Part shown: positions 19,606-31,027 of the stretch, one piece after another | Position numbering within the stretch: position 1 is the stretch's first letter | How the letters are laid out: every line of letters begins with the position of its first letter | Assembly (NCBI GenBank): GCA_903813345.2 | Contig: CAIIXF020000012.1 | Location: 10,770,932 to 10,834,931 of the forward strand | Length of the DNA stretch: 64,000 nt | Source of the DNA: Owenia fusiformis | Lineage: Eukaryota; Annelida; Polychaeta; Sabellida; Oweniidae | Direction: 5' to 3' | Notes under the pieces: model-generated | The model's input: only the letters and a program-made list of their open reading frames with translations | The model's database searches: none | Told to the model about the DNA's origin: nothing | Made by a program: the position numbers and the translations under genes

Positions 19606-19680
19606 ATATAGATAACAATTACTAGTTGTAATGAATTTATACGTCATTCCTGTCATCATTTAATACCCCCCCCCCCTCAG

Positions 19681-19910
19681 GCTCATTGGCAGAGTCAAGA
19701 TTACTGCTATTGCTTGGTCCCGGGTTCGATTCCCGGTTCAGACAAATATGTTTATGCGTTGTGTAATTCTGGGTGTTTGACTTATTGGTCCGAATTTCAT
19801 ACAAGAGCTACTCCAAGGAGGGGATCCTGGCTCTGCCTTCGAGTGTTAAGTACGGAAATACCAATGAGGTATTGTTCGCCAGAATATGGCGGTAGCCAAG
19901 ATACAATACA
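19681..19910 (+). mobile_element. tRNA-derived SINE
   Basis: The head carries an A box (TTGGCAGAGTCAAG, 19686) and a perfect B box, GGTTCGATTCC (19723-19733), spaced as in a tRNA gene. It is followed by a ~170-base body ending near 19910. The acceptor stem does not pair as a mature tRNA, so it is a SINE rather than a tRNA gene. A C11 run precedes it at 19666. Confidence 0.7.
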
Positions 19911-19924
19911 TTATCCTACACTAA

Positions 19925-20360
19925 CACCCCAGTCACATTTCTTACGGCGACCTTGCGGTCTATCATTTCTGCGGCCAGTAACATTTCTACGCTCGCCGTG
20001 GAATTTCTGCGCTCTCATACTTTTGCAGTCACATTTCCCACAGCAGCCTCACGTTGAATTTTAACTTTCTGTTGATAAATAATACTTTTTTCATTTTATT
20101 TACATCGGGACAATTTATAAATGTTATTCATAGTGTTAGGATGTAATATCAAATGAAAAGTGATCGTGAAACATTGACAAATAATGGTTCAATCTTGTTG
20201 AGCCAGTTGATTTCTACGGCGACCTCAGAAATTAACAATTATTATAACTCCTAGTTATAATGTCTACGGCGACCCTGCGGCCTGTAAAAAACTGGATACG
20301 CCGTACGGAGGCCGCAAGGCGAGCGTAGTTTTCCTACGCTCGCCGCAGAAATACACTGAT
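19925..20360. mobile_element. Harbinger-like MITE A, copy 1, 3'-truncated
   Basis: It begins CACCCCAGTCACATTTC after TAA. It has the GC-rich subterminal blocks (CGGCGACC, ACGCTCGCCG) and AT-rich centre of copies 2 and 3. It stops ~50 bp before the expected right end, directly against copy 2. The left half also shows a few substitutions not found in copy 2. Confidence 0.8.
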
Positions 20361-20363
20361 TTA

Positions 20364-20853
20364 CACCCCAGTCACATTTCCTACGGCGACCTTGCGGTCT
20401 ATCATTTCTGCGGCCAGTAGCTTTTCTACGCTCGCCGCAGAATTTCTGCGCTCTCATACTTTTGCAGTCACATTTCCCACGGCAGCCGCACGGTGAATTT
20501 TAAATTTCTGTTGATAAATAATACTTTTTTCATTTTATTTACATCAGGACAATTCATAAATGTTATTCATAGTGCTAGGATGTAATATCAAATGAAAAGT
20601 GATCGTGAAACATTGACAAATAATGATTCAATCTTGTTGAGCCAGTTGATTTCTACGGGGACCTCAGAAATGAACAAATATTATAACTTCGAGTTATAAT
20701 TTCTACGCCTTCCCTGCGGCCTGTAAAAATCTGCATACGCCGTACGGAGGCCGCAAGGCGAGCGTGGTTTTTCTACGCTCGCCGCAGAAATTCACCGATT
20801 TAATTGTTCTGCGGTCGACTTGCGGCCGCCGTGCGACAAATGTGACTGGGGTG
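20364..20853. mobile_element. Harbinger-like MITE A, copy 2, complete
   Basis: It is 490 bp, with ends CACCCCAGTCACA and TGTGACTGGGGTG, flanked on both sides by TTA (20361-20363 and 20854-20856). A 3-bp TWA target duplication is the hallmark of PIF/Harbinger elements. There is no coding capacity, so it depends on a transposase elsewhere. The subterminal ~100 bp is GC-rich and self-complementary (TACGCTCGCCGCAGAA, GGCCGCAAGGCGAGCG). Confidence 0.85.
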
Positions 20854-21117
20854 TTAGTGTACTAAATGTATAATAACATGAAAAAATAAATTTGATATTT
20901 ATTGGCAAAATGAATATCCGGAGGATATCGTAACGATATACTCCGGGCGGAGGATATCGTGACGATATACATCGGAAAACCCAATATGCGGAGGATATTG
21001 TGACGATATACTCCGCTTGTTGATTTCCCACCAAACTGACTCTATTTGGCATGGAATTAATTTTACAATGATATTATACATTCAGTACATTCCTTGTAAG
21101 TGTAGGATAATAAGAAC

Positions 21118-21252
21118 ATCCTATTATTTTTTTCAGAATATCATTTTAATCTACTCGGTGATATTTATATATGCACTCGTTCGCTTCGCTCTCTCGTGCA
21201 GATATCAATATCACCTCGTAGATAAAAATGATATTCCTCAAAATCATAGGAT
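21118..21252. mobile_element. Foldback element D, copy 1
   Basis: The left arm ATCCTATTATTTTTTTCAG..ATATCATTTT..ATCTAC..GGTGATATT is mirrored by AATATCACC..GTAGAT..AATGATATT..AAAATCATAGGAT. The arms are about 50 bp around a GCACTCGTTCGCTTCGCTCT centre. The same element follows MITE B at 40652, so B and D may be one composite unit. Confidence 0.7.
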
Positions 21253-21262
21253 ATCCTATAAA

Positions 21263-21790
21263 TATGATGCGATAATATACGATAAAAGACAATACAATAC
21301 AATAAAATACAATATCATAGAGCAATAAGATAAAGTATGCATTTGTTTATTAATGCTCATCAATCCATCTAGTACAGTAATTCATATCGGACGATTCAAA
21401 CTTGTTTATTCTTCAAGTTGAAATATATGCAGCAAAATGATCATCATAGTTTTTTAAAGAAACTTGAATTTAAGTGTAATATTACTGCATAATACAAGGA
21501 GAAACTTTGCAAGGTGCATAACTTGCAACCAGGATGTAAATAACAGGTAGAATTTTAAAGATAATCTAGTTCATGTAAAATGTATAAAAAGAAAAGATGA
21601 ACCATATCACATAAATTGCTATAGAAACCTGAATGTAATACAACTTTGACTTCAATAAAGGTGGTGATGACACGTTGAAATTGAAGCAACTGAAACCTTG
21701 TGAATCAAGAATGGTATGGTATGAGCCGTAGACCCCTTTTAAACATTTTCCCCTCTTTGTGTTATGGTTGAAAATAAAGGAAGATTATGC
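21263..21790. other. No gene recognised
   Basis: Low-complexity ATAAAAGACAATAC-like sequence, then ordinary AT-rich DNA. GTTGAAATTGAAGCAACTGA near 21676 has a diverged match near 43655, a possible dispersed repeat. Confidence 0.4.
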
Positions 21791-21794
21791 TTAA

Positions 21795-22286
21795 CACCCC
21801 AGTCACATTTCCTACGGCGACCTTGCGGTCTATCATTTCTGCGGCCAGTAGTTTTTCTAAGCTCGCCGCAGAATTTCTGCGCTCTCATACTTTTGCAGTC
21901 ACATTTCCCATGGCATCCGCACGGTGAATTTTAAATTTATATTGATAAATAATAGTTTTTTTTAATTTTATTTACATCAGGACAATTTATAAATGTTATT
22001 CAAAGTGCAAAGGATGTAATATCAAATGAAAAGTGATCTTGAAACATTGACAAATAATGATTCAATCTTGTTGAGCCAATTGATTTCTACGGGGACCTCA
22101 GAAATGAAAAATATTATAACTGCGAGTTATAATTTCTACGCCTTCCCTGCGGCCTGTAAAAATCTGCATACGCCGTACGGAGGCCGCAAGGCGAGCGTAG
22201 TTTTTCTACGCTCGCCGCTGAAATCCACCGATTTAATTGTTCTGCGGTCGACTTGCGGCCGCCGTGCGACAAATGTGACTGGGGTG
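21795..22286. mobile_element. Harbinger-like MITE A, copy 3, complete
   Basis: It is 492 bp with the same ends as copy 2, flanked by TAA on both sides (21792-21794, 22287-22289). Copies 2 and 3 agree along their whole length apart from scattered substitutions, so the family was active recently. Confidence 0.85.
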
Positions 22287-22398
22287 TAACCCTTTCATTA
22301 TCCGTCCATGCCATTTCTCTGATTTATATTGATTGAGTCTGGAGTCATGGTCATTGATAATTTCGATCTTCAACGGTTCGGTCTTTCTTAAATCTAAG

Positions 22399-22581
22399 CT
22401 TGTATTCGCGATTCAATTTTCGGCTGTTGATTGTCTCCATGATAAAGTTCTTATTTTATGGGCAACTTGTTTAAATATGAATAGTACCTACCACTATTCC
22501 ATTCATCTTTAAATGAGTTTGTCATAAAATAGAAGATTAATCCGGTAGTCGACAGCCAAAAGTTGCATTCGTAAATACAAG
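22399..22581. mobile_element. Foldback element family F, copy 1
   Basis: It is 183 bp, from CTTGTATTCGCG to CGTAAATACAAG. The inverted arms continue as TTTTCGGCTGT / ACAGCCAAAA. CTAAG directly flanks both ends (22394-22398, 22582-22586) and is a candidate 5-bp target duplication. A second copy is at 57577-57723. Confidence 0.7.
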
Positions 22582-22589
22582 CTAAGAAA

Positions 22590-23950
22590 AGGCGGCGTTT
22601 ATTTATACGTACAGTTTGTGCCAGTTTGACATTGAGGCACTACATTTACTTTACCTTCTCATAAATATTTTATGTGTTTTCTTCGTCAAAATTTACGCCT
22701 TAGCCCTTATGTGGATAACAATTATTTAACACTAATGGATAGGGGGGGGGGGGGTTAGATGACACCTGGCGTTTCAAAAGTTGAAGAGGTACAGTATAAA
22801 CTACAGTAAGGTGTATTATATGTCTTTCAAAACTTTCGAGGACGTTCTCAAAAAGAAGGTCAAATGAGGTCAAAAGAAGGTCAAAGTAACATGGTGGGGG
22901 AGAGACTTTTTGATGTATTTTTGCTTTTTCAATAAAAAACAACATATAATATTTTGTCAACCACATATGTGAGTGATAGATGTAATACATATATACATAT
23001 AGGATCCACCTTTTTTTGTTGGTGAATACCTTTCTTAGATCTGGAGATAATTTATTCGAAAACTTGAAGAAATGAAGTATCAAAAATGGGGGAAGGGGTC
23101 ACAAAACACAATGTAGGGTCTAGAATACTGACTAAATCATAATTTTGCAAAAGTAACATGCTCGAAAATACCTCTAACTATAATGAAGTTTTAAAATGTT
23201 GGACATTGATTGAGTATTGGCAGAGAAAACCCCGTTTTTGAACTTACAGTTATTTACTGAAAACTAATATATATTCAATAGCAAATATTTTTGAAGAATG
23301 TAATACTTATTTAATCATGGCGCACAATAAAAGTCGTAATGGCCGCACGAATACTCTCAATTGGTACTGACGATAAAAGTGACAGATGACAAATAGTATT
23401 GTATTACATATGGAATGAAACATTCGATCACCGTTCCGCTGTTTTTATCATTAATGACGAGAATCATGAATGTTTTGAGAAATGAAAACAGTTTAGATGA
23501 ACTTGTGAATCATTATAAACTTTGATTTGTTTTTGAGAAATCAATGTTTTATTATTTTATTCAAGAATGCTGCCAAATCCTTTTTAGACACACGATTTGA
23601 AACTTGTGGTAGGCTAATCCTCTCGTCTTTCTGGCAAATACACTCCCCTCCAAAAGTTTGGCAACCTAAGCTCCCTGCCTCCTCTTTATATTGGAATTTT
23701 TATTTACATAACCTGCGGGGTAAATACTTATAATATTGATCAAAATGTAACTTGATTTCATTTCCAATGCCTCCAAATTTTCCCAATTTTTTTGCTTCTT
23801 TTGTTGAATTTTTTAATCCGTTGGTGATTATCTGTGGATCAGTTTTTTAGAAAATAAAAAGTGATTATCAGGAAGCAATGCATATTGGTACACCACGTGA
23901 TTTTTTTATATTTTTTATTAAGAACTTTTTCCCTTAACTGTGAAAATGTT
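22590..23950. other. No gene recognised; G-run and AGGTCA triplet
   Basis: It contains a 13-G run at 22742 and three same-strand AGGTCA half-sites (22857, 22867, 22878). A frame of ~127 residues on the minus strand at 22700-23083 is low-complexity and homology-free. CTCCAAAAGTTTGGCAACC near 23648 resembles a Tc1/mariner end, but no partner end was found. Confidence 0.4.
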
Positions 23951-23953
23951 ATA

Positions 23954-25046
23954 CGAGGGGTGATCAATAAGTAATGGACGCTTTTTTACACATATGCTTT
24001 TTATGGACCAATCCCTTTGATTTTCCTACAAGTGATACATCATTCAATTATCTATCAATTCTTAAGATTTGAAGACAAAATACATAATACATGTTAATAT
24101 ATCCTTATTTCCGTGAAGGTGGTATAGGTACCCCGGGACCGACATTTATGTCACATATTCAGTTTTTAGCCAGTTTGGCAAATTTCAGTTAGATCTGAAC
24201 TTTTTTTTTATACGCAACAAGTGTTACGTTGTTTGAAATATTTTGCAGACTGGTAACACACAAACAGTAAGTATTGTGATGTCAGAGTGTTGTATGGTCG
24301 GGGTTTGCAGGAATTTGAGGAAACATTGTGGAAGAATGAGTTGGTGAGAGAAGGGAACACCCTACTCCATTTTGACAATGCACCTGCCCACAGATCTCAA
24401 AATGTCCAGAAAACAATATCCCTGGACCTCAAAATTGAGCCCTTGGCCAATGCACCATATTGTCCAGATCTGCCCACATGTGACTTATTTATTCTTTTAG
24501 TACTTATTTCTATAAAGAAGGGACGTAGCTTTATTGACATTGATGAAATAAAACAACCCGTACAACTGCATCTTGCTACCATGTCAGAGAATGGATTCAG
24601 CCTTGTCTCACAATCTTGAGTTAGAGGATGAGGAATTGTGTACATGTAACACTTGATGGAACCTATATATGTAGAGGGCCCTGTAGAATGAATGTGGCAT
24701 GAATATACCACAAAGTGATGATAAAATATTCAAAATCAACTGTGGCATAACAAAATGGGGTAATTCATGACCATAATGGTTTATTTTGTTCAACCTGCAT
24801 TCAACTGCGTTGCATGTTAAACAAGCTAAAATAGCTTCAGAATGTTTGACGTAAATGTCGGTCCAGGGGAACCTATACCTCCTTCACGGAAATAAAGATA
24901 TAGCGAAATATATTACATGTCTTGTTTTCAAATCTTCAGAGTTGATAGATAATTGAACGATGTATCACTTGTGAGAAAATCGAAGGTATTGGTCCATGAA
25001 AAGTATCTGTGTAAAAAAGCGTCCATTACTTATTGATCACCCCTCG
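23954..25046. mobile_element. Mariner-family deletion derivative, copy 1
   Basis: It is 1,093 bp and starts CGAGGGGTGATCAATAAGTA, exactly inverted at the right end; TA flanks both sides (23952-23953, 25047-25048). The inverted similarity extends inwards about 230 bp with mismatches, far longer than a normal mariner end. The centre keeps only the last part of a mariner transposase (24287-24619). Copy 2 lies at 37795-38878 with the same internal structure. Confidence 0.9.
24287..24619 (+). pseudogene. Mariner transposase C-terminal remnant
   Basis: The frame contains LLHFDNAPAHRSQNVQKT and YCPDLPTCDLF, which are the second and third catalytic aspartate blocks of mariner transposase. By my count 35 residues lie between them, one more than the usual 34. 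The helix-turn-helix domains and first aspartate are absent. The same remnant is present in copy 2 (38165-38458). Confidence 0.85.
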
Positions 25047-25049
25047 TAT

Positions 25050-26240
25050 TCATTCGAAATAATAAATCTAGACTTATTTGATATAATCCTCCTTACGCCT
25101 TTGCTTTCCTCAGCAAAAGATGACTGCATCTGGCCTTTTTATTGGACAGAACTTTCCACTGCACGTAATGTATGTACCTTTTACACTTGTATCTAATACA
25201 CACAGACATACTCACCTAATTGCCTCCCTTAATCCATTTATTTGCTTAACATATTATAATTAATGACATAAACGCGATCAACTAAAGTTTGATATTCTTG
25301 AAAATAGAGTAAATACTAAATACACTGAAACAGCAACAGTTTAATCTTAAAATGATCTCCGAGATGAACGTGCATCTGAAAAAAGCAAAACGGAATTTTC
25401 GCAATCGTTTTATCTTTCCTTAAAAAGTGATGGATAATAAATACCCATTCGATCAAATACTTGTGTTTATAAATGATACACATTCCTTAATCCATAGAAT
25501 TTTCTCAAGATCTGCTTGGGTACGAACCATTGGATTTCTATGGGAAATCCCTCAAAGGGAAAATTCCAGGGATAAAGGAATGTGTACCATTTTACAATCT
25601 AAAAATGAAAAATTTCACGAAAAGGGGTCTCCTATATGTCTGCTTCTATTCTATGTCTCGCGATAGTAGAAACAATTTATCATGTTACAGAATTTCTACA
25701 TGACATACACTGATACAAGCTTGTTTATAAGGGGTCAAAAATGAGGTTATTCAAAAACATTTTAGACATGATTATTTTAATTTTTGGACTGTTTAACGCT
25801 TTTTACAGGATATGATTACGGGCAAAAATGCCCCTAAAGCCTTCGTAAGATTGTTTGCAATATTGAAGTCTAATTATTAATTATTGAGACCTCTTAAATA
25901 GGATTCAATGCTACATCCCTTAACTACATAATCATAAAATCTGATTTCGTAAACAAATGTTCTTTATTACATAAATCCAGTTACTAAGAATAATTAGCAG
26001 TATATATTGAAATAAGGTTTGCAGACTTTAATAATTTTTTATACACGTCAGATGGATGGGATTGATGTCTGTCAGGTGGATGGGATTGGGATTTGGAATT
26101 GAGCTCCATCACTTAGAAAATGTCTCCTATTCATAACAAAATATCAGTTTTGCACATTCATATGCTACAATGTAGTGTTCGCCTATTTTGTATTGAGCCA
26201 GTCAGCTATTGTGCGTGAATACAGGTTGTGTTATATTAGA
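25050..26240. other. Downstream of profilin; no gene, one foldback
   Basis: AT-rich intergenic DNA. A foldback at 25470-25592 has arms ACACATTCCTT..ATCC..AATTTTC / GAAAATTCC..GGGAT..AAGGAATGTGT. TTTATT near 25960 would be a polyA signal for profilin on the minus strand. Confidence 0.4.
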
Positions 26241-26244
26241 GATT

Positions 26245-29200
26245 TTACATCCCTAGACTTTCCAGATACTCTGCAATTACGCCCACCCCTTTGTTTGTGT
26301 TTCCTTGTTGCTGTCCCTCCGCCGTGTGTCCTATCACTATAGCTGAAAAAGTACGTTTTTAGAATCAAAAAATTATCTTTATTGTTATTTAAGATGGGCC
26401 GACACATTTTCAAAATAAGGGCCGAATTTGGGTTTTTAGGGCGCGATTTTTTCTGACTTGAAAAGTGATCCCCGTTGTTCGCTTCTAGATGCGCCATTGA
26501 GTCCTTAGGGGTCAATATGCACATCTTATAAAATCTCAATAGAACGAGACTTTAGCTTTATTTCCGAGCCGTATAGCAAATGTTATAAAACCGTACTGAA
26601 CAAAACAAGCGGAAACTTATTTCACTTTTATAATTAAGATGTGATAACTTTTATAATTTTGTTTGCAAAAATATGAATATAAGTATTTGAATGATGGGAA
26701 TGAGTAACCATATAACCGGTTGCACAGGTAAATATTCCTTTTCTAACTGTGTTGGATTCATTAATTTTTTAACTTGAACTTCCGATCTTACATATTTGTT
26801 TACTTGGCCTATTATATTGATATTCATATATTAAAGACTTACCCTTTTTACTACTTTGAAAAGTAATAGCCCCATTGTCTTTCTTCTTTCCTAAAACTAA
26901 AGTGTCTTCTCCCCTGAGAAACTGGTATTTAATACCTTCAACAAGGATCCCACTTGTTTGGAAAGGTGTAAAATCCTTGCTCGTCATTGCTTGACCAATG
27001 GTGGCTGCCTCACTAGCTTGTATTTTCAAAGCCTTAAAATGAAAAATAGTAAATCAATTTTGTTTTTGTATAATTAGATCAAATACATACATTTCAATTT
27101 CGTTGATGCAGGCGTCTCTATTACTGATTAACCTGCAGACACGTGTGGCCTTTTTGCAAATGCTTTGAAAGGTTAATGCAATGGGAAGACACAATCAATT
27201 GATCCTTCCGCTTGACTGTACAAATAGATGGCATTTTAAAAGCAAGAATATAGTCCATTTATTGTAATTACACCAGCATCACCGGCGGTTTGATTTTGGT
27301 TAAGTCCATGAATGAATACCTGTAGGTGTATGTAAGGGCCAACTCTTACACATGATTTGATATGATAAAGATGCATTTTCTTTGTCCTTTTTGACCTCCC
27401 CAATCTGTCAAAATCAGAATGACAATCTTTTACAGTTTCTAAAGATGGCTGACATGACTGAGCTAACAGGTCCAAAACCTAATCAGATGTAGAATGAAGT
27501 GAGCTGAACAAGATATTAAAGTTTTAAAAGCAACTGTGAAGCCGTTTTTCTTGAAGTTTGCAGACAAGGATTTTAGCATTAGACTTCAAAATGGCCGACA
27601 GGAAGTAGGTATCGAGTTCAATTTTTTTCATCCAAATCTGTATGCACTCATAAGTTATCCCTGAAAATTTGAAGGTGATATCTGTAGCGGTTTAGGGGAA
27701 AACTGCCGGACGTACGGACATCTTGTAATATATAGATACAGACGGACAGACAGACGGACAGACAGACAGACGGACAGACAGATGGACGGACGCGCCTAGG
27801 CCGACAATATGGCCCCACACTATGTGGTGGGGACATAAAAAGGAAGAAGTGCGCTCTTCATTATGATCTCCCCATGAAAAAATTGTTCATCTGATTTTTC
27901 AAAATGAGTTTACCGCTTTTATTATTACATTTATATGCACACTAGTATCTTGTTGACCTATATTGAGCACTGTATTGATGTATGGGCCACTTATTAGGGT
28001 CATAATTCAATCATGAAGTGTAGAGGCATGGATTCCAAACCAGGAAGTATTTTTGTGTCTGTCAAAATCCATTTGCATCCTACGCATCCCTACATCTTAT
28101 CCTAATATGTTATTAATTAATTAACATAACAGTATAATCTTTGGATTTACAAAGTTGTTTGGCATTTTATAAGTGTAAATGTTGCTTTTGAAGCATTTTT
28201 CTAAAGCAATTTTGTAGAAAAAATGATGAAAAATGTATAATATTTTAATTTGAAGTATGACCTGAATCGATTGCAAACTTCATATTTGCACATTTGATGT
28301 GATATACCATTTGTGTCATATTGTGAAATTATTCAATTTGCAATCGATTCAGGTCATAGTGTATTTTAGGTATTTTTGTGAAAATCAATAGAAACCAATG
28401 GCTCCATTGGAATCTGATGATATCCATATGATAAGTCAATGGAGCACATTCAATGTCAAGTCAATACTATACACCCTTGCTGAACTTAATGACCTCAACC
28501 TCAGCCCATGTGGGTCTAAATGCTTAAATATTTTCCAAAGTATTATGTGACATTGTATTCTTAATGTTTAACCTAAAAATGATTCATTTTGTTCATGGGG
28601 AAATCATAATGAAGAGTGCACTAGATCCTTTCGACATTTCGACGTTTTCATTGTTGTAGAATATCGACTTTCGATCCTGGGAGCCAATCCTCATTGGTTT
28701 CGAATATTAATTTCTGTGATTATTCACTGTAAATTACCAAATCACGATTGCAACCCAGCTAAGTCGATCGGAAGTATGGTGGACTCCTTTTTAATGAGCC
28801 AACCAGGGTATACGTTTCTTCACCGGCTGACCATGGGCTCGCTTGTATACTTAACAGGATTATGAATATATACTATGGGGAAGATGTTTTTGAGAAGACT
28901 GAAGCTGAACAAGAACTCAGAGCGTATGGCCTCTATCCATGTTTCACTGTTCGTAACGTAATTCAATATTTGATAATTCAATATGATTTTCTCAAAATGG
29001 ACGAAAATAAATATTATGTAATTATATGTTTTGGAGAAACTTTTTGAGAATTTTAGAAAATCGAAAATGTGGCCATTTCGATTACGATCTTCAAAAATAA
29101 TAGCATTTCTGAGAAGCTTTAAAATTCAAGAGGCCACACAAATTGTTAGCCAAACACGTGCAGTCCAAAACTGTGGTCCTTCCAATGCTAACTTTAGAGT

Positions 29201-29360
29201 TTTGATGGACTTTTTTGTCACGTACCCCGCACTGTACTGTACTTACTTTATCATGACCATCAGTCGTCCATTTAGATCCATCTAAACCGATTATACAAGC
29301 TTTGTCACAGTTACCGGCAGTATGACCAATCAAATTATCGATGTAACTATCCCAACTCAT
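26245..29360 (-). CDS. PFN: Profilin
   Basis: Profilin binds actin monomers, polyproline ligands and phosphoinositides in the cytoplasm. There are three coding exons: 29360-29247 (114 nt), 27032-26843 (190 nt) and 26342-26245 (98 nt). All phases agree and give 133 residues, within the family range. Exon 1 begins MSWDSYIDNLIGH with the conserved MSW..Y start; exon 2 has ILVEGIKYQFLRGEDTLVLG; exon 3 reads IVIGHTAEGQQQGNTNKG and ends AEYLESLGM. Donors are AAA|GTAAGT and AAAGG|GTAAGT; acceptors are TTTTAAG and CTTTTTCAG. The start exon has its own acceptor, CTTTTCAG, ending at 29370, so an untranslated leader exon lies upstream, possibly ending at 30634 (ATTAAT|GTAAGT). Intron 1 (27033-29246) carries a MITE and a microsatellite. 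Confidence 0.95.
27727..27795 (+). repeat. GACA/GACG microsatellite
   Basis: A run of GACAGACG-like tetranucleotides lies in profilin intron 1. It follows a patch (GGCCGACAGGAAGTAGG..CCGGACGTACGGACAT) that looks like the end of a dispersed element. Confidence 0.9.
27848..28622. mobile_element. 775-bp MITE with ~30-bp terminal inverted repeats
   Basis: The left end AGTGCGCTCTTCATTATGAT is mirrored at the right end as ATCATAATGAAGAGTGCACT, with further matches inward (CTCCCCATGAA / TTCATGGGGAA). It has no coding signature. It contains a separate perfect 21-bp inverted repeat at 28257-28277/28337-28357. It lies in profilin intron 1, and no clear target duplication is seen. Confidence 0.7.
28257..28357. 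repeat. Perfect 21-bp inverted repeat, 59-bp loop
   Basis: The arms at 28257-28277 and 28337-28357 are exact reverse complements, centred on CTGAATCGATTGCAA. They could form a stable cruciform or RNA hairpin inside profilin intron 1, within the MITE at 27848-28622. Confidence 0.85.
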
Positions 29361-29369
29361 TTTGGCAAT

Positions 29370-31027
29370 CTGAAAAGTAGATTTAATAATTTCGGTAGTT
29401 GATTAGGTTAATTAATTAATCAGAACTAGTCAGTGCCTGGATTTTACTCTATTCGTACAAAGCCATCTTAACGAGGCGTATAGCCTTTTTGTTTTTTCGA
29501 TGAAAAAAATTGAAATACTCTTGGACCAAGGATGATATAAACTGACACCAATCAAGGATAATACGCCAATTAAGGCACTGCTCATTTTGAACGGCTTTAT
29601 TCAGTCATCTTGAACATGGGCACATATTATGTAAACGAGCTCGATGAGCTTCGTACATGTCCTTGAAACTGAGCCAAAATTGTAAATACACAAGTCCCAG
29701 TCATAAAGGTTTCTGAGCAAATGTTGTCGTTTTGTACATTGAATTGGGAGTTTAAGCTGGCATGTAAAATCGAAACGCCAACCTATACGTATGACCAATC
29801 GGCAATACAAATGCATCGCTGAAATATTTTCCGTTCACGTTTAGCATGTGAAAAACATTGCAAGCTTAAACTCCCTATTATATTTATAGCCGCGTTAATA
29901 GTAATATCTTGCAAGATACTTGAATCAAGGTAGAGTTGTGTGGAGGCAGATGGATCATTGATAACACCTACAGGCTGACCAAAAATGTTGGTCCCAAACT
30001 TTCTCAAATAAATTCCTTATTGTTTGGATGGGTTCCAAAATATTGACCCAAATGTTTTGTCAAATAATTGTTTTAATATCCATGATTAGCCCATTTATTT
30101 TGGACAGATATCACAGTCAGTATGTAGTTATGATTCAGGGCAAGCCAAAATCATGATCTCTACTTTCTTCTCAATTGCGACTTGTAATGCTCTACTGCAA
30201 AGCCGCAACATGTGTATGTAATAGTTCTATTTTACCATGAAATAAATCAAATATAAAAAAACTTTCTTCTCTCCTAGTTCAATAACGTGAAAATTTTCCA
30301 TTTGTAATTTAGTAAATTTTACCATATCAAATATGAATATAATCCTAACCCTGTTCCAATATGCTTTTCCACACATATAATACAGATAAAACATATGAAA
30401 ATTCAATTGATATCATTCAATGATTCGCTATACATTTATCGCGGCTTATTTTTGTGTTACTCTGTAATAAAACTCAACTTAATACATGCAGATTTAATAC
30501 TCAAACTATATTTCACTTATGTATGAAAATGTAATTTTAGCATGCATATCGACAAAATTACTATATATAAATATATAGATAAGATACCTTTACAGAAAAA
30601 CTTAGATTAAACTTAGATAAAAAAAATACTTACATTAATATCGTTCGACAAATGATTTTTTCTTTCCGATTAGCTCCACCCAATATCAAACATGAAACTG
30701 ATGCCCAAACTACTTTGTATGCGTATGTATACTTATAATCGAACATAATAAGTCACCGATGCATTTAAATACAAGTAATACCTTAGGAAATCATATGTCC
30801 CACTGATATAATTAAGCATGTGATATTGTTAAACTGCGGGCTTGGCTACGTGTATCTTACTATCTTTATAATTATACACCACTATGGCAAATTACCAGCA
30901 TGGGCATACTAGTATAATTGCAGATGATGCGGGGAAAACATCAAGTTTTAAAAATAGATTAGTTGAACTACACGACAGGAAGTGTTTACCCAATCAACCA
31001 AAAATGCAAATGAATACTATACCCCAA
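29370..31027. other. Upstream of profilin; no gene recognised
   Basis: It contains the proposed profilin leader donor at 30633-30634 (minus strand). The rest is AT-rich sequence without protein or repeat signatures that I can name. Confidence 0.4.

Larger units (their letters stand above)
19911..21110. mobile_element. MITE family B, copy 1, split by element A
   Basis: The left end is TTATCCTACAC (19911) and the right end GTGTAGGATAA (ending 21110). Inside the right half is TAAATGTATAATA, mirrored near the end as TATTATACATT, so the terminal inverted repeats are ~40 bp. Without the insert the element would be ~270 bp, like copy 2 at 40215. The right part contains three near-palindromes of ~28 bp built on ATATCGTNACGATAT. 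The A elements at 19925-20853 interrupt it at the TTA of CCTACACTTAGTGTACT, a site still intact in copy 2. Confidence 0.8.

Noticed and set aside
22700-23083. 127-residue minus-strand protein
   Set aside because: Low complexity, spans the G13 run, no domain and no splice or start context.
27236-27475. Additional exon in profilin intron 1
   Set aside because: Profilin is complete without it; the frame has no acceptor/donor pair in phase and looks like repeat sequence.
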